A DNA stretch of 5,535 nt from Oscillospiraceae bacterium (lineage in GTDB: Bacteria; Bacillota; Clostridia; Oscillospirales; Acutalibacteraceae). How positions within the stretch are numbered: the stretch's first letter is position 1; every line of letters begins with the position of its first letter. The notes under the pieces were generated by a model that saw only the letters and a list, made by a program, of their open reading frames with translations, had not been told where the DNA came from and ran no database searches. Below, piece after piece: positions 1 to 5,444 of the stretch. The translations under genes were made by a program, and so were the position numbers. The DNA lies in contig JAQVYP010000122.1 in NCBI GenBank assembly GCA_029004655.1, positions 1-5,535 of the forward strand. The letters are read 5' to 3'.

Positions 1-161
1 TTGACATTAAGATTTTTTGCAAGTTCATTCACCCGGGCATATTCACTCACCAGAAGCATACGGCTTATCATCTCCAAATAATCCTCCATGGCGGTGGTGA
101 TTTCGGACATACCTATAAGCTCATAGCCTTTTTGTGTATGAAAGTCTGATTTATCAGCCAT
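1..161 (-). CDS. DtxR/MntR-family metal-dependent transcriptional regulator, N-terminal part
   Basis: This gene runs leftwards out of the window; only 53 complete codons from the ATG at 161 are present. The reading includes MEDYLEMISRML and then ARVNELAKNLNV, the hallmark of the winged-helix DNA-binding domain of DtxR/MntR/IdeR proteins (usual form MEDYLExIyxL...RVneLAexLnV). These are Fe(II)- or Mn(II)-sensing repressors of about 120-230 residues that act on DNA as dimers. A purine-rich GGGGGTG Shine-Dalgarno lies 7-13 nt upstream of the ATG (168-174). The gene is divergent from feoA with 97 bp between the starts, so it is very likely the local iron-responsive regulator of the feo genes, though that is inference. 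The metal-binding and dimerisation parts are outside the window, so Fe and Mn specificity cannot be separated. Confidence 0.85.
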   Translation of the reverse strand, partial: MADKSDFHTQKGYELIGMSEITTAMEDYLEMISRMLLVSEYARVNELAKNLNV

Positions 162-258
162 AGTAGCACCCCCTTTATGTAACAAGCAGAATATTTATAG
201 CATAAGATACCAGTGGGAAATATTGTTTCCCAAAGCTAATAAAAGTGAGTGAATACAA
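162..258. promoter_or_regulatory. Divergent intergenic promoter region between the regulator and feoA
   Basis: This 97-bp AT-rich spacer must hold the promoters for both the leftward regulator gene and the rightward feoA. No pair of -35/-10 boxes fits the sigma-A consensus well in either direction. TATAAA (minus strand, 194-199) and TAAGAT (plus strand, 203-208) are possible -10 boxes, both lying just left of the palindrome at 214-232. The stretch therefore has the usual organisation of a co-regulated divergent pair. Confidence 0.6.
214..232. promoter_or_regulatory. 19-bp palindromic candidate operator for the metal regulator
   Basis: TGGGAAATATTGTTTCCCA is an inverted repeat with perfect 7-bp arms (214-220 and 226-232) around a 5-bp AT-rich centre; 8 of 9 base pairs are symmetrical. 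Its length and its place between a DtxR-type regulator and feoA match the way such dimeric repressors bind 19-bp-class operators. The sequence is not the IdeR/DtxR consensus (TTAGGTTAG...) or the Bacillus MntR box, so the assignment rests on symmetry and position. Fur is an alternative binder. Confidence 0.55.
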
Positions 259-489
259 TTGAACAACGAATATCCTTTATGTTTTCTGGGAAAAGGTGAT
301 AGAGCTAAAGTATCTTGCCTGCTATCAAGCGGCAGCATACGCCGACGCTTACAGGATATCGGCATTATTGAGGGCACTGAAATCGAGTGCCTGCACAGAA
401 GCCCGGCGGGAGATCCTGTGGCTTACTTAATTCGTGGTGCAGTAATTGCTTTGCGGCGAGAAGATTCAAAGGCAATAATGGTATATTAA
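259..489 (+). CDS. feoA: Ferrous iron transport protein A (FeoA)
   Basis: This is a 76-residue protein of the FeoA family, small cytoplasmic SH3-like proteins that associate with the FeoB ferrous-iron transporter and are needed for its activity. The family pattern is clear: an opening LCFLGKGDRAKVSCL strand region, the helix RRRLQDIGIIEGTEIE around residues 29-44, and the closing strands AVIALRREDSKAIMVY, where full-length FeoA proteins also end. The start is TTG at 259. A stop in the same frame (TGA at 250-252) excludes any longer form, no ATG/GTG lies near the N-terminus, and a GTGAG Shine-Dalgarno sits at 245-249. The next gene is feoB on the same strand, 50 nt downstream, so the two are probably co-transcribed from the promoter region shared with the regulator. 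The gene appears intact. Confidence 0.9.
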   Translation: MNNEYPLCFLGKGDRAKVSCLLSSGSIRRRLQDIGIIEGTEIECLHRSPAGDPVAYLIRGAVIALRREDSKAIMVY

Positions 490-539
490 ACAACTAGGGG
501 CGTTGATTTTCAATGTCCCTTATTTTTGGAGTGATATGT

Positions 540-1895
540 ATGGGGCTTACAGGATCATCAAGCGGCCTGCACGCTGTTGATAACGGATTGATTATAAAAA
601 AGCAGAGCGACAAAGACAAAATCATCGCATTAGCCGGCAACCCCAATGTCGGAAAAAGCACTGTATTCAACGAGCTGACAGGCATGAATCAGCACACAGG
701 TAATTGGCCCGGGAAAACGGTTGCAAATGCAGTCGGCACATGTATATTTAATAATACTACTTATCACCTGGTAGATATACCTGGAACTTATTCGCTAATG
801 TCACATTCAGCAGAGGAAGAGGTCGCGCGGGACTTTATTTGCTTCGGCGGCGCTGATGCGGTTATTGTTGTTTGCGACGCCACCTGCCTTGAGCGAAACA
901 TGAATTTGGTTTTACAAACTGCCGAAATATGTGACAAGGTTATCGTTTGCATTAATTTAATGGACGAAGCAAAAAAGAAAAATATTACTATAGATTTAGA
1001 CGGAATTTCCAAGGAGCTTGGACTGCCTGTAGTGGGCGTTACCGCACGGGACGGCAAGGGTCTGGACACACTGATGGCAACCGTTGAAAAAGCACTTAAA
1101 GCAGATACAAAGCCTACAAAAGTCAAATATATTCGTCCCATAGAAGATGCTTTGGAGAGTATAACACCTGTTGTTACAAAAGCTGTCTTGAAAAAAATCA
1201 ACTCAAGATGGCTGTCATTAAAACTTTTAGAGGGTGATACTGCCCTAATAAATCTTGTAAACGATTGTTTGAATATAAATTTATTAGAAAATAGCAACAT
1301 AAGTATTGCTTTAGAAAAAGCAAAGAAGAAATTATACGAAAACAACATAACGGACAGTATTTTAAAAGACCGAATAGTAGCTTGTCTTGTTCTTACAGCG
1401 GAAGGTGTTTGTGCGGATACGGTCGTTTATGACAAAAATAAATACAACTCGAAAGACAGAAAGTTGGATCAAATTCTTACAGGCAAGCTTACCGGTTACC
1501 CAATTATGTTAGCTCTTTTATCCGTAATTTTTTGGATAACGCTAACCGGTGCAAATTACCCTTCGGAGCTTCTAGCAACAGGATTATTTTGGATAGAAGA
1601 CAGGCTTGTGGAGCTCTTTATTTTTATCGGTGCTCCGACGTTTTTATATGAAATGTTAGTTTTTGGTGTGTATCGTGTTTTGGCGTGGGTAGTTTCGGTT
1701 ATGCTACCACCAATGGCAATTTTCTTTCCATTGTTTACATTGCTGGAGGACTCCGGCTATCTGCCTCGAGTGGCATTTAATCTTGATAAATATTTCAACA
1801 AATGCAACGCGTGCGGCAAGCAGTCGCTTACCATGTGGATGGTTGATATTCGAATGCAGAAAGAACAAAAAATCAGATTGTCGCAGTGGATATAA
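540..1895 (+). pseudogene. feoB: FeoB ferrous iron transporter, C-terminally truncated
   Basis: FeoB is the inner-membrane Fe(II) transporter with a cytoplasmic N-terminal GTPase. From the ATG at 540 (451 residues), G1 GNPNVGKS lies near residues 33-40, switch I NWPGKT near 55-60, G3 DIPGTYSL at 79-86, G4 NLMD at 139-142 and a G5-like TARDGKG near 168-174. A helical linker follows, then membrane segments at about 321-338, 358-369 and 375-401. The family match continues through LEDSGYLPRVAFNLDK and CNACGKQSLTM. From about base 1836 the reading diverges and stops 18 codons later. FeoB normally exceeds 600 residues, so the second gate and later helices are missing and transport is unlikely. The start at 540 is preferred over the in-frame ATG at 513 because GGAG (528-531) is well spaced and FeoB proteins of this group begin MGLTGSS. 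The cause is probably a deletion or rearrangement with 3' replacement; a simple frameshift did not restore the family sequence in the other frames. Confidence 0.85.
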
Positions 1896-1922
1896 GAATA
1901 TTAATACTTACTAATTATACAT

Positions 1923-1946
1923 AGCCTCACCTTTTCGGGTGGGGCT
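1923..1946 (+). terminator. Hairpin downstream of truncated feoB, weak terminator candidate
   Basis: AGCCTCACC (1923-1931) and GGTGGGGCT (1938-1946) form a 9-bp stem with one G-U pair and a 6-nt TTTTCG loop, 28 nt after the feoB stop. The stem is as stable as a typical intrinsic terminator, but it is followed by AATTTGCTG rather than a T tract, so termination would be weak or factor-assisted. Confidence 0.45.
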
Positions 1947-2052
1947 AATTTGCTGAAAGGAGGGCACAGTTAAAAGAAAACATACCAGTAGAAAAAGCAG
2001 TAGGTTTTAATTTAGGCGTATAAAAACATTAAAAATGACAGAAGGTGATAAA

Positions 2053-2226
2053 ATGTTTATGAAAAAACTTATAAATTCAATTATTAATAAAGTCGTTAAA
2101 ATGATTACTCATACCGTATTGACAGTATGCAACTGTCGTGGCTCCGGGTTTGTAGATCAAGCTCTACTCATTTTGACCAGCGTCGTAAGTGTGCAACAAA
2201 CGATTGAAGTCTTTGCGGGTCTATGA
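2053..2226 (+). CDS. Small ORF of unknown function, lysine-rich amphipathic N-terminus
   Basis: I do not recognise this 57-codon ORF. It starts at the ATG at 2053, preceded by AAGGTG (2042-2047) at good spacing; an in-frame ATG at 2035 has no comparable site. The first 25 or so residues (MFMKKLINSIINKVVKMI...) alternate lysines with hydrophobic residues and would form an amphipathic helix, followed by VCNCRG. The last 20 or so codons overlap, antisense, the 3' remnant of the recombinase pseudogene (2168 onwards), so the natural C-terminus was probably lost at that junction and the present tail is read-through. It may be a genuine small peptide gene cut by the mobile element, or chance coding. 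It lies after the feoB remnant, behind a hairpin, so it is not clearly part of the feo operon. Confidence 0.3.
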   Translation: MFMKKLINSIINKVVKMITHTVLTVCNCRGSGFVDQALLILTSVVSVQQTIEVFAGL

Positions 2227-3036
2227 TTGCTTCATGGGTGTTTTCATAATCAGCCAATCGTCCTGTGGATTTTTGGTCTGCCGCTTTTCTTTATATGATT
2301 CTTTTTTGGAACGGAAATTCACCGTATGCCCCATATATTCCGGTTTTTCCAAAATATTTGCAACTGTGGAACTTGCCCATCGGCAGGGGTGCTTGACCGC
2401 CATGTTTTGGCGCGTTCCTAAGCCTAACCTGCCGAGATAGACGCCCGGCGTTTCGATTCCGTCCGCTTCTAAAACTTTTGCAATCTGAAACGGGCCTTTT
2501 CCCTCAACACTCAACGCAAAAATGCGCCGGATAACTTCGGCGGCTATCGGGTCGATTATCCATTTGGTTTTATCGTTCGGGTCTTTCAAATACCCGTAAA
2601 TACATCCATTGGTAGTGCGTTTACCGTTATTCCCTTTGTTCTGATAAGTTGCCTTCTGCTTTCGGCTTGCGTCCCTCACGTACCATTCCGACATGATATT
2701 GAGGAACGGGGCAAACTCGTTGTTCTCGCCGTTTTCGCTGTCAATATTATTGCTGATCACGATAAAACGAACGCCATGCTGACGGAAAAATATTTCGGTA
2801 TAAAAACCGACTTGCAGATAATCCCTGCCTAATCTCGACATATTTTTGCAGATTATCGCGCCGACATTTCCGGCTTCGATTTCAGCGACCATTTCCTTAA
2901 AGCCTTTACGCTCAAAGGTCGTTCCGCTCACGCCGTCATCACAAAAATGCCGAAACTTCGCAAAGCCGTTCCGCTCGGCGTAATCCTCAAGGATTTTCTT
3001 ATGCCAATGTTTCATTGACAGCGCCGGGCAGATCAT
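2168..3036 (-). pseudogene. Large serine recombinase (resolvase/TnpX-like), truncated and frameshifted
   Basis: The main open frame (271 codons, 3036 down to 2221) is most of a large serine recombinase, the enzyme class that excises and inserts clostridial mobile elements. Visible parts are KKILEDYAERNGF, DDGVSGTTFERKGF (about residues 33-46), the SRLGRD arginine motif (67-72), FIVISNNIDS, and the Recombinase domain (about 145-255) with GYLKDPNDKTKWIIDP. The catalytic-serine segment (normally YxRLSxDD near the N-terminus) is absent, because family similarity begins only a few codons before KKILEDYA. At about 2246 one base appears lost: in the shifted frame the sequence continues ENTHEAIIDPQRLQSF, as expected after DWLIF, and runs to a TGA at 2168-2170. 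The zinc ribbon and C-terminal coiled-coil region are missing. The protein cannot be catalytic. It marks the edge of a decayed integrative element. Confidence 0.85.
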
Positions 3037-3181
3037 CCAGATATTGGTCCAGCAGATAGCTTTTGTTCCCGAGCCTTACGCGGATGAGGCGCGCCAGTTC
3101 AAAAAACTCCTGCTGTGTGCGCCGAAGATATCCGACGTCGAGGTTGCCAACAATATCCCGGGTGTGTTCAAAAATGTTCAT
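2999..3181 (-). CDS. Hypothetical 60-residue ORF overlapping the recombinase remnant
   Basis: I do not recognise this reading. It starts at the ATG at 3181, with GAAAGG upstream on the minus strand as a modest Shine-Dalgarno, and is rich in charged and hydrophobic helix-forming residues (EFFELARLIRVRLGN, then YLLDQYLDDLPG). The last codons overlap the beginning of the recombinase frame in a different phase. One possibility is that the DDLPG stretch is the decayed 5' end of the recombinase, since many members have DDxLxGxS just before the helix that starts this remnant, but the catalytic RLS motif is not seen where it would be expected. A short plus-strand frame covers the same DNA without a good start. 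Treat this as weak. Confidence 0.25.
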   Translation of the reverse strand: MNIFEHTRDIVGNLDVGYLRRTQQEFFELARLIRVRLGNKSYLLDQYLDDLPGAVNETLA

Positions 3182-3242
3182 AAATACCAGCCTTTCGATT
3201 TGTTGTTCGAAAGCAATCAGTATCAAAAACGTGTGTAAAGGC

Positions 3243-3259
3243 AGGCGGAAAGTCCGCCT
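3243..3259. repeat. Short perfect hairpin
   Basis: AGGCGGA (3243-3249) and TCCGCCT (3253-3259) are perfect 7-bp arms around a 3-nt AAG spacer, which would fold into a GC-rich hairpin on either strand. There is no T tract on either side, so it is not a clear terminator. Role unknown. Confidence 0.5.
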
Positions 3260-3304
3260 CGGCAATACCGTTGTCCCTTGCATACGCTTAAAAACTCGCT
3301 CTTG

Positions 3305-3350
3305 TACGGCACTCAAAATCATGATAAAATAATCAAGTCATAGTGCCGTA
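3305..3350. repeat. 9-bp inverted repeat with AT-rich 28-bp spacer
   Basis: TACGGCACT (3305-3313) and AGTGCCGTA (3342-3350) are perfect inverted copies separated by 28 bp of AT-rich DNA. This spacing suits either a binding site or a recombinase site rather than a terminator. It lies upstream of the recombinase remnant, where an element end or a promoter region would be expected; neither is proven. Confidence 0.5.
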
Positions 3351-3386
3351 TTTTGGTTGTGCAGGGTGCTAATTCACCTTTGCGCA

Positions 3387-3416
3387 GGACTGCTGTGGGC
3401 TCAATCACGGCAGTCC
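3387..3416. repeat. 11-bp stem inverted repeat followed by a short T run
   Basis: GGACTGCTGTG (3387-3397) and CACGGCAGTCC (3406-3416) pair over 11 positions with one T-G wobble around an 8-nt loop. A run of five T residues follows 10 nt later on the plus strand (3426-3430), too distant for a classical intrinsic terminator. It may be a structured site of the decayed mobile element. Confidence 0.5.
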
Positions 3417-3530
3417 ACTGTGACGTTTTTAATGAAGAAAACCATCGTCATGTTGTATTACAACTCTCGTTTTAAGATAAGTCAAGTTAAATCTTCTCCC
3501 TCTTTGAAAAAAGCAGGTGTGTCGTGTTTT

Positions 3531-3688
3531 ATACTAATCTCAATTAAAAATGGAGATTAGATTTGCGAGGATAGTTTTTGTCCCGCAAGGCGGAGGAGGA
3601 CAGCGGGCTGGCGCCCGCCGACGACGACAACGCGGCGGGACGAAAAATAGACCGTAAAGATATCTACGTTTTTATTTGAGATTAGTAT
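3531..3688. mobile_element. MITE-like element, 158 bp, with 20-bp terminal inverted repeats
   Basis: The ends ATACTAATCTCAATTAAAAA (3531-3550) and, inverted, ATACTAATCTCAAATAAAAA (3669-3688) match at 19 of 20 positions. The element has no coding capacity. A second inner inverted repeat, TTTTTGTCCCGC (3575-3586) against GCGGGACGAAAAA (3635-3647), and a central GCGGGC/GCCCGC hairpin (3603-3618) mean that nearly the whole element can fold as one long imperfect stem. An extra inverted copy of the end motif, GAGATTAG, lies at 3553-3560. AT-rich ends around a GC-rich core differ from the flanks. The outermost bases (AT, or TA one base in) are self-complementary, so a 2-bp target duplication is possible but cannot be told from the repeat itself. 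The parent transposase family is not identified. Confidence 0.8.
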
Positions 3689-3698
3689 TACACCACAC

Positions 3699-3751
3699 CC
3701 GTAGGACAATAAGGGGAGGAACGAATCGTTCCTCCACTTATTGTCCTACGG
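3699..3751. repeat. 53-bp near-perfect palindrome
   Basis: The left arm (3699-3724, starting CCGTAGGACAATAAG) and the right arm (3726-3751, ending CTTATTGTCCTACGG) are inverted copies over 26 bp with a single mismatch (G3714 against A3736), centred on A3725. It begins 10 bp after the MITE-like element. Neither strand shows an adjacent T tract, so it is not an evident intrinsic terminator. It could be a small palindromic repeat element, the remnant of another insertion, or a cruciform-forming site. Confidence 0.8.
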
Positions 3752-3887
3752 TACTCCCTGTTTTTGGGTTAATCGTAGTTCTCTCACGAAATGGTAGCCG
3801 GTCTCAGATTTAAGGGAATGACATTTTCCATTAGATGAGGATATTATATCACACAAAACATGGGAGAAAGTTATCAAATTAAAATGC
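3752..3887. other. Gene-free stretch between palindrome and kinase terminator
   Basis: No supported gene is seen. On the minus strand a short frame (about 3860 to 3750) without a start codon reads as plausible protein (SETGYHFVRELRLTQKQG) and ends at a stop inside the palindrome. This may be the tail of a lost transposase or other gene, but it is too short to name. Confidence 0.4.
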
Positions 3888-3918
3888 AAAAAGCAGTAAA
3901 TCAAACCGATTTACTGCT
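3888..3918 (-). terminator. Rho-independent terminator of the HipA-like kinase gene
   Basis: Read on the minus strand, AGCAGTAAATC pairs perfectly with GATTTACTGCT (11-bp stem, plus-strand arms 3892-3902 and 3908-3918) around a 5-nt loop, followed at once by TTTTT (3892-3888). The stem starts 6 nt after the kinase stop codon. This is a clear intrinsic terminator for leftward transcription only. Confidence 0.9.
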
Positions 3919-3924
3919 AATATA

Positions 3925-5016
3925 TCACATTGTTAGTGTAGGATTATTGTTTAATGTTTGCTCTATAAAGTCTTGTATATGTTGTTGCCCATTTAGAACA
4001 AAACTTATGATTGTGCTTCGATTTACGCTAATAGGAATATTATCCATGCAATTATTTAATAATTCTTCTGTGATTTCAGGAATATTCAAATTAATAAATA
4101 ATTCACGAGCTTGTTCGTTTTCAATCAAAAAATCTAAAAAGAGTTGAATTAACTTATCATTTTTTCGAGCAATGTTTTGGGGATATCCACGTGAAATCAA
4201 AGATATATTGTTATCATAATTTGGGGCAAGAGAAGTGATTTCTCCCGTACTTGAATTGCGCAGTATTCCGTAGTTTTTTGTATGTCGATCCATATTCATA
4301 CAAATAGTATCAAGATAAATCAGACGAAGGTATTCCGCCGCAATATCTACTGAAAAACTATAATAAAGATCAAAGTTCTTGTTATAATCTTCTTCATCGC
4401 CAATCAGTGATTCTGCCGGTTCGAAATTTACCAATGCATTATCTGTGGAATCCAAGGTGCGAACATAGCCGTCAGCATATTCATAAGTTGCCATATTAAA
4501 ACCTAATGTGATACCGAGTTTATAAATAAATAATTCGGAAAAGATTTCATTATCATTGCCACTTTTGTACATCCACCACTTGCCGTTAATTAAACGCCAG
4601 CATTTTTCATAACTTCCGGTGTTGGTCAACTCTGGTGTTCGTGAAGGCTTTTGATTAAAACTGTCCGGATCGCCACGAAGAGCTAAGTTATCAAAAATAT
4701 TTTCCTTAAAACGAACCTCTTCCCAAGTTAAAGATGAACCTTCTTCTTTGAACCAGAAATTGTCGATAATTGTTACAGCATTTACGGAAAGCACTGCACT
4801 GATATCGTCTTTTTGCTCAAGGCGTAAAGCTTTCTTTAGCAGACGGGAGTTGGCACGATGAGAATCAATAGCACGGCTTTCCAACCACTGAGAAATATCC
4901 TTGCAGCGTTTAAAAAATAATGGTGCGAGTTTATTATCCATGTTGGTTACAATGCTATTTGTAATAGTGGCGACCGGTATGTTCGCAGACATAATGGTCC
5001 CGTTTAGTTTTATCAA
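3925..5016 (-). CDS. HipA/CtkA-like protein kinase, solitary
   Basis: This intact 363-residue protein has the conserved features of the HipA-like kinase fold. These are a PELTNTGSYEKCWR segment (about 128-141) matching the flexible ATP-binding loop, WWMYKSG (147-153) with the likely ATP-binding lysine K151, the catalytic-loop motif NMDRHTKNYG (241-250) with D243 and N248, and the metal-binding aspartate in APNYDNN (D268). HipA kinases phosphorylate a protein target; E. coli HipA inactivates glutamyl-tRNA synthetase and causes dormancy, and H. pylori CtkA is a secreted relative. The N-terminal 120 residues are unlike the classic HipA N-domain, and I have no function for them. The start is TTG at 5016, behind a strong GGAGGT at 5024-5029; the in-frame ATG at 4992 has no comparable site. 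It has its own promoter and terminator, so it is monocistronic. No HipB-like helix-turn-helix antitoxin is adjacent. The substrate is unknown. Confidence 0.85.
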   Translation of the reverse strand: MIKLNGTIMSANIPVATITNSIVTNMDNKLAPLFFKRCKDISQWLESRAIDSHRANSRLLKKALRLEQKDDISAVLSVNAVTIIDNFWFKEEGSSLTWEEVRFKENIFDNLALRGDPDSFNQKPSRTPELTNTGSYEKCWRLINGKWWMYKSGNDNEIFSELFIYKLGITLGFNMATYEYADGYVRTLDSTDNALVNFEPAESLIGDEEDYNKNFDLYYSFSVDIAAEYLRLIYLDTICMNMDRHTKNYGILRNSSTGEITSLAPNYDNNISLISRGYPQNIARKNDKLIQLFLDFLIENEQARELFINLNIPEITEELLNNCMDNIPISVNRSTIISFVLNGQQHIQDFIEQTLNNNPTLTM

Positions 5017-5027
5017 GATTCACACCT

Positions 5028-5048
5028 CCAAAAAATAGTTATTTTTGG
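5028..5048 (-). promoter_or_regulatory. Inverted repeat in the kinase leader touching the ribosome binding site
   Basis: On the minus strand CCAAAAATAACTATTTTTTGG has 7-bp arms, and its 3' GG is also the first GG of the GGAGGT Shine-Dalgarno. It could be an operator in the leader or a weak fold that partly hides the site. An AT-rich stem of this size is not very stable, so the assignment is tentative. Confidence 0.35.
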
Positions 5049-5089
5049 TTAATGATAGTTTGTTTTGTTCATGCCTACTTATTATTTTT

Positions 5090-5118
5090 AGTATACCATT
5101 ACAAAGTAATTTTATCAA
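5090..5118 (-). promoter_or_regulatory. Sigma-A type promoter of the HipA-like kinase gene
   Basis: Read on the minus strand, TTGATA (5118-5113), a 17-bp spacer and TATACT (5095-5090) match the -35/-10 consensus at 10 of 12 positions, with an extended-minus-10 TGG just before TATACT. Transcription would start near 5083 and give a leader of about 65 nt before the TTG start at 5016. Confidence 0.8.
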
Positions 5119-5192
5119 GATGCGTAATATACAAACCTCTGAACTTTTAGTGTTGTAGAGTATTATGTTGTGCTGAGAAATGGGTTGATAAT

Positions 5193-5409
5193 ATGGCTCG
5201 AAGACCTGCAAGAGTCGGACTTGTCCGCAACATATTTGAGTCATACAAAGGCAAAATTCGCAAGCCGGGCTCAGGTTGTATCACCATGATAAATGATAAT
5301 TTATATGAATGAAGATTTACGCCCAACAAATCCACACGGTAAACGCATCAGCCGAAAAGTTTATGCACAAACAAGGAAAGAATATGAAGATAAGTAGAAC
5401 TGATTATAC
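5193..5409 (+). pseudogene. Tyrosine-recombinase (integrase) N-terminal fragment, multiply disrupted
   Basis: From the ATG at 5193 a 39-codon frame reads ...KGKIRKPGSGCITMINDNLYE and stops at TGA (5310-5312). In the +1 frame it continues RPTNPHGKRISRKVYAQTRKEYEDK to a TAG at 5395-5397. Allowing one lost base there, the first frame returns and reads KLELII up to 5409. Joined, this resembles the arm-type DNA-binding domain at the start of phage and transposon integrases (GSG-x-I ... L-x-E-G-R ... GKR ... V-x-A-x-T-x-K-E-x-E-x-K-L). The apparent lesions are a Gly-to-stop change at 5310, about one extra C near 5322-5324, and one missing base near 5395. No catalytic domain follows, because the reading ends exactly where the IS66-like left end begins. 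It is non-functional and marks an older integrated element. The family call rests on pattern recognition of about 70 residues. Confidence 0.6.
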
Positions 5410-5444
5410 GTAACCGTCAAACCATACCCACCTATTAACCTCAA

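Larger units (their letters stand above)
3182..3530. other. Gene-free stretch upstream of the recombinase remnant, with inverted repeats
   Basis: No reading frame here has both a start with a ribosome binding site and a recognisable product. On the minus strand two broken frames (around 3190-3320) have protein-like composition, for example YARDNGIAEADF, which suggests decayed coding sequence of the same mobile element. The stretch contains three inverted repeats, listed separately at 3243-3259, 3305-3350 and 3387-3416. Confidence 0.5.

Noticed and set aside
513..539. Upstream in-frame ATG at 513 as the feoB start, adding 9 residues
   Set aside because: The AGGGG at 496-500 is 12 nt away, whereas GGAG at 528-531 is ideally placed for 540, and family members of this type begin MGLTGSS.
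788..1348. Long open frame on the minus strand opposite feoB
   Set aside because: It is antisense to the well-supported FeoB GTPase and linker, has low-complexity Phe/Ser-rich composition and no ribosome binding site of note.
3044..3332. Two plus-strand open frames opposite the small minus-strand ORF
   Set aside because: No Shine-Dalgarno, Arg/Ser/Cys-rich composition in one and a weak TTG start in the other; probably shadows.
3357..3560. Plus-strand 67-codon frame running into the MITE
   Set aside because: It crosses an 11-bp stem inverted repeat and ends inside the MITE, and it resembles no known protein.
3531..3751. CRISPR array or retron-type repeat DNA
   Set aside because: The repeats are inverted, not direct and regularly spaced, and there is no cas gene or reverse transcriptase in the window.
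3780..3850. End of an IS21-like element, suggested by the TTTAAGGGAATGACATTTTCC segment
   Set aside because: The impression is from memory of similar subterminal repeats; only one unit is present and no matching end or istA/istB coding sequence is visible.
3925..5016. A complete hipBA toxin-antitoxin operon
   Set aside because: No helix-turn-helix antitoxin frame is adjacent on either side; upstream is a promoter and then an opposite-strand integrase remnant, downstream is a terminator.
5147..5335. Minus-strand frames upstream of the kinase as a possible antitoxin
   Set aside because: They lie antisense to the integrase fragment, lack a helix-turn-helix pattern and lie mostly upstream of the kinase promoter.
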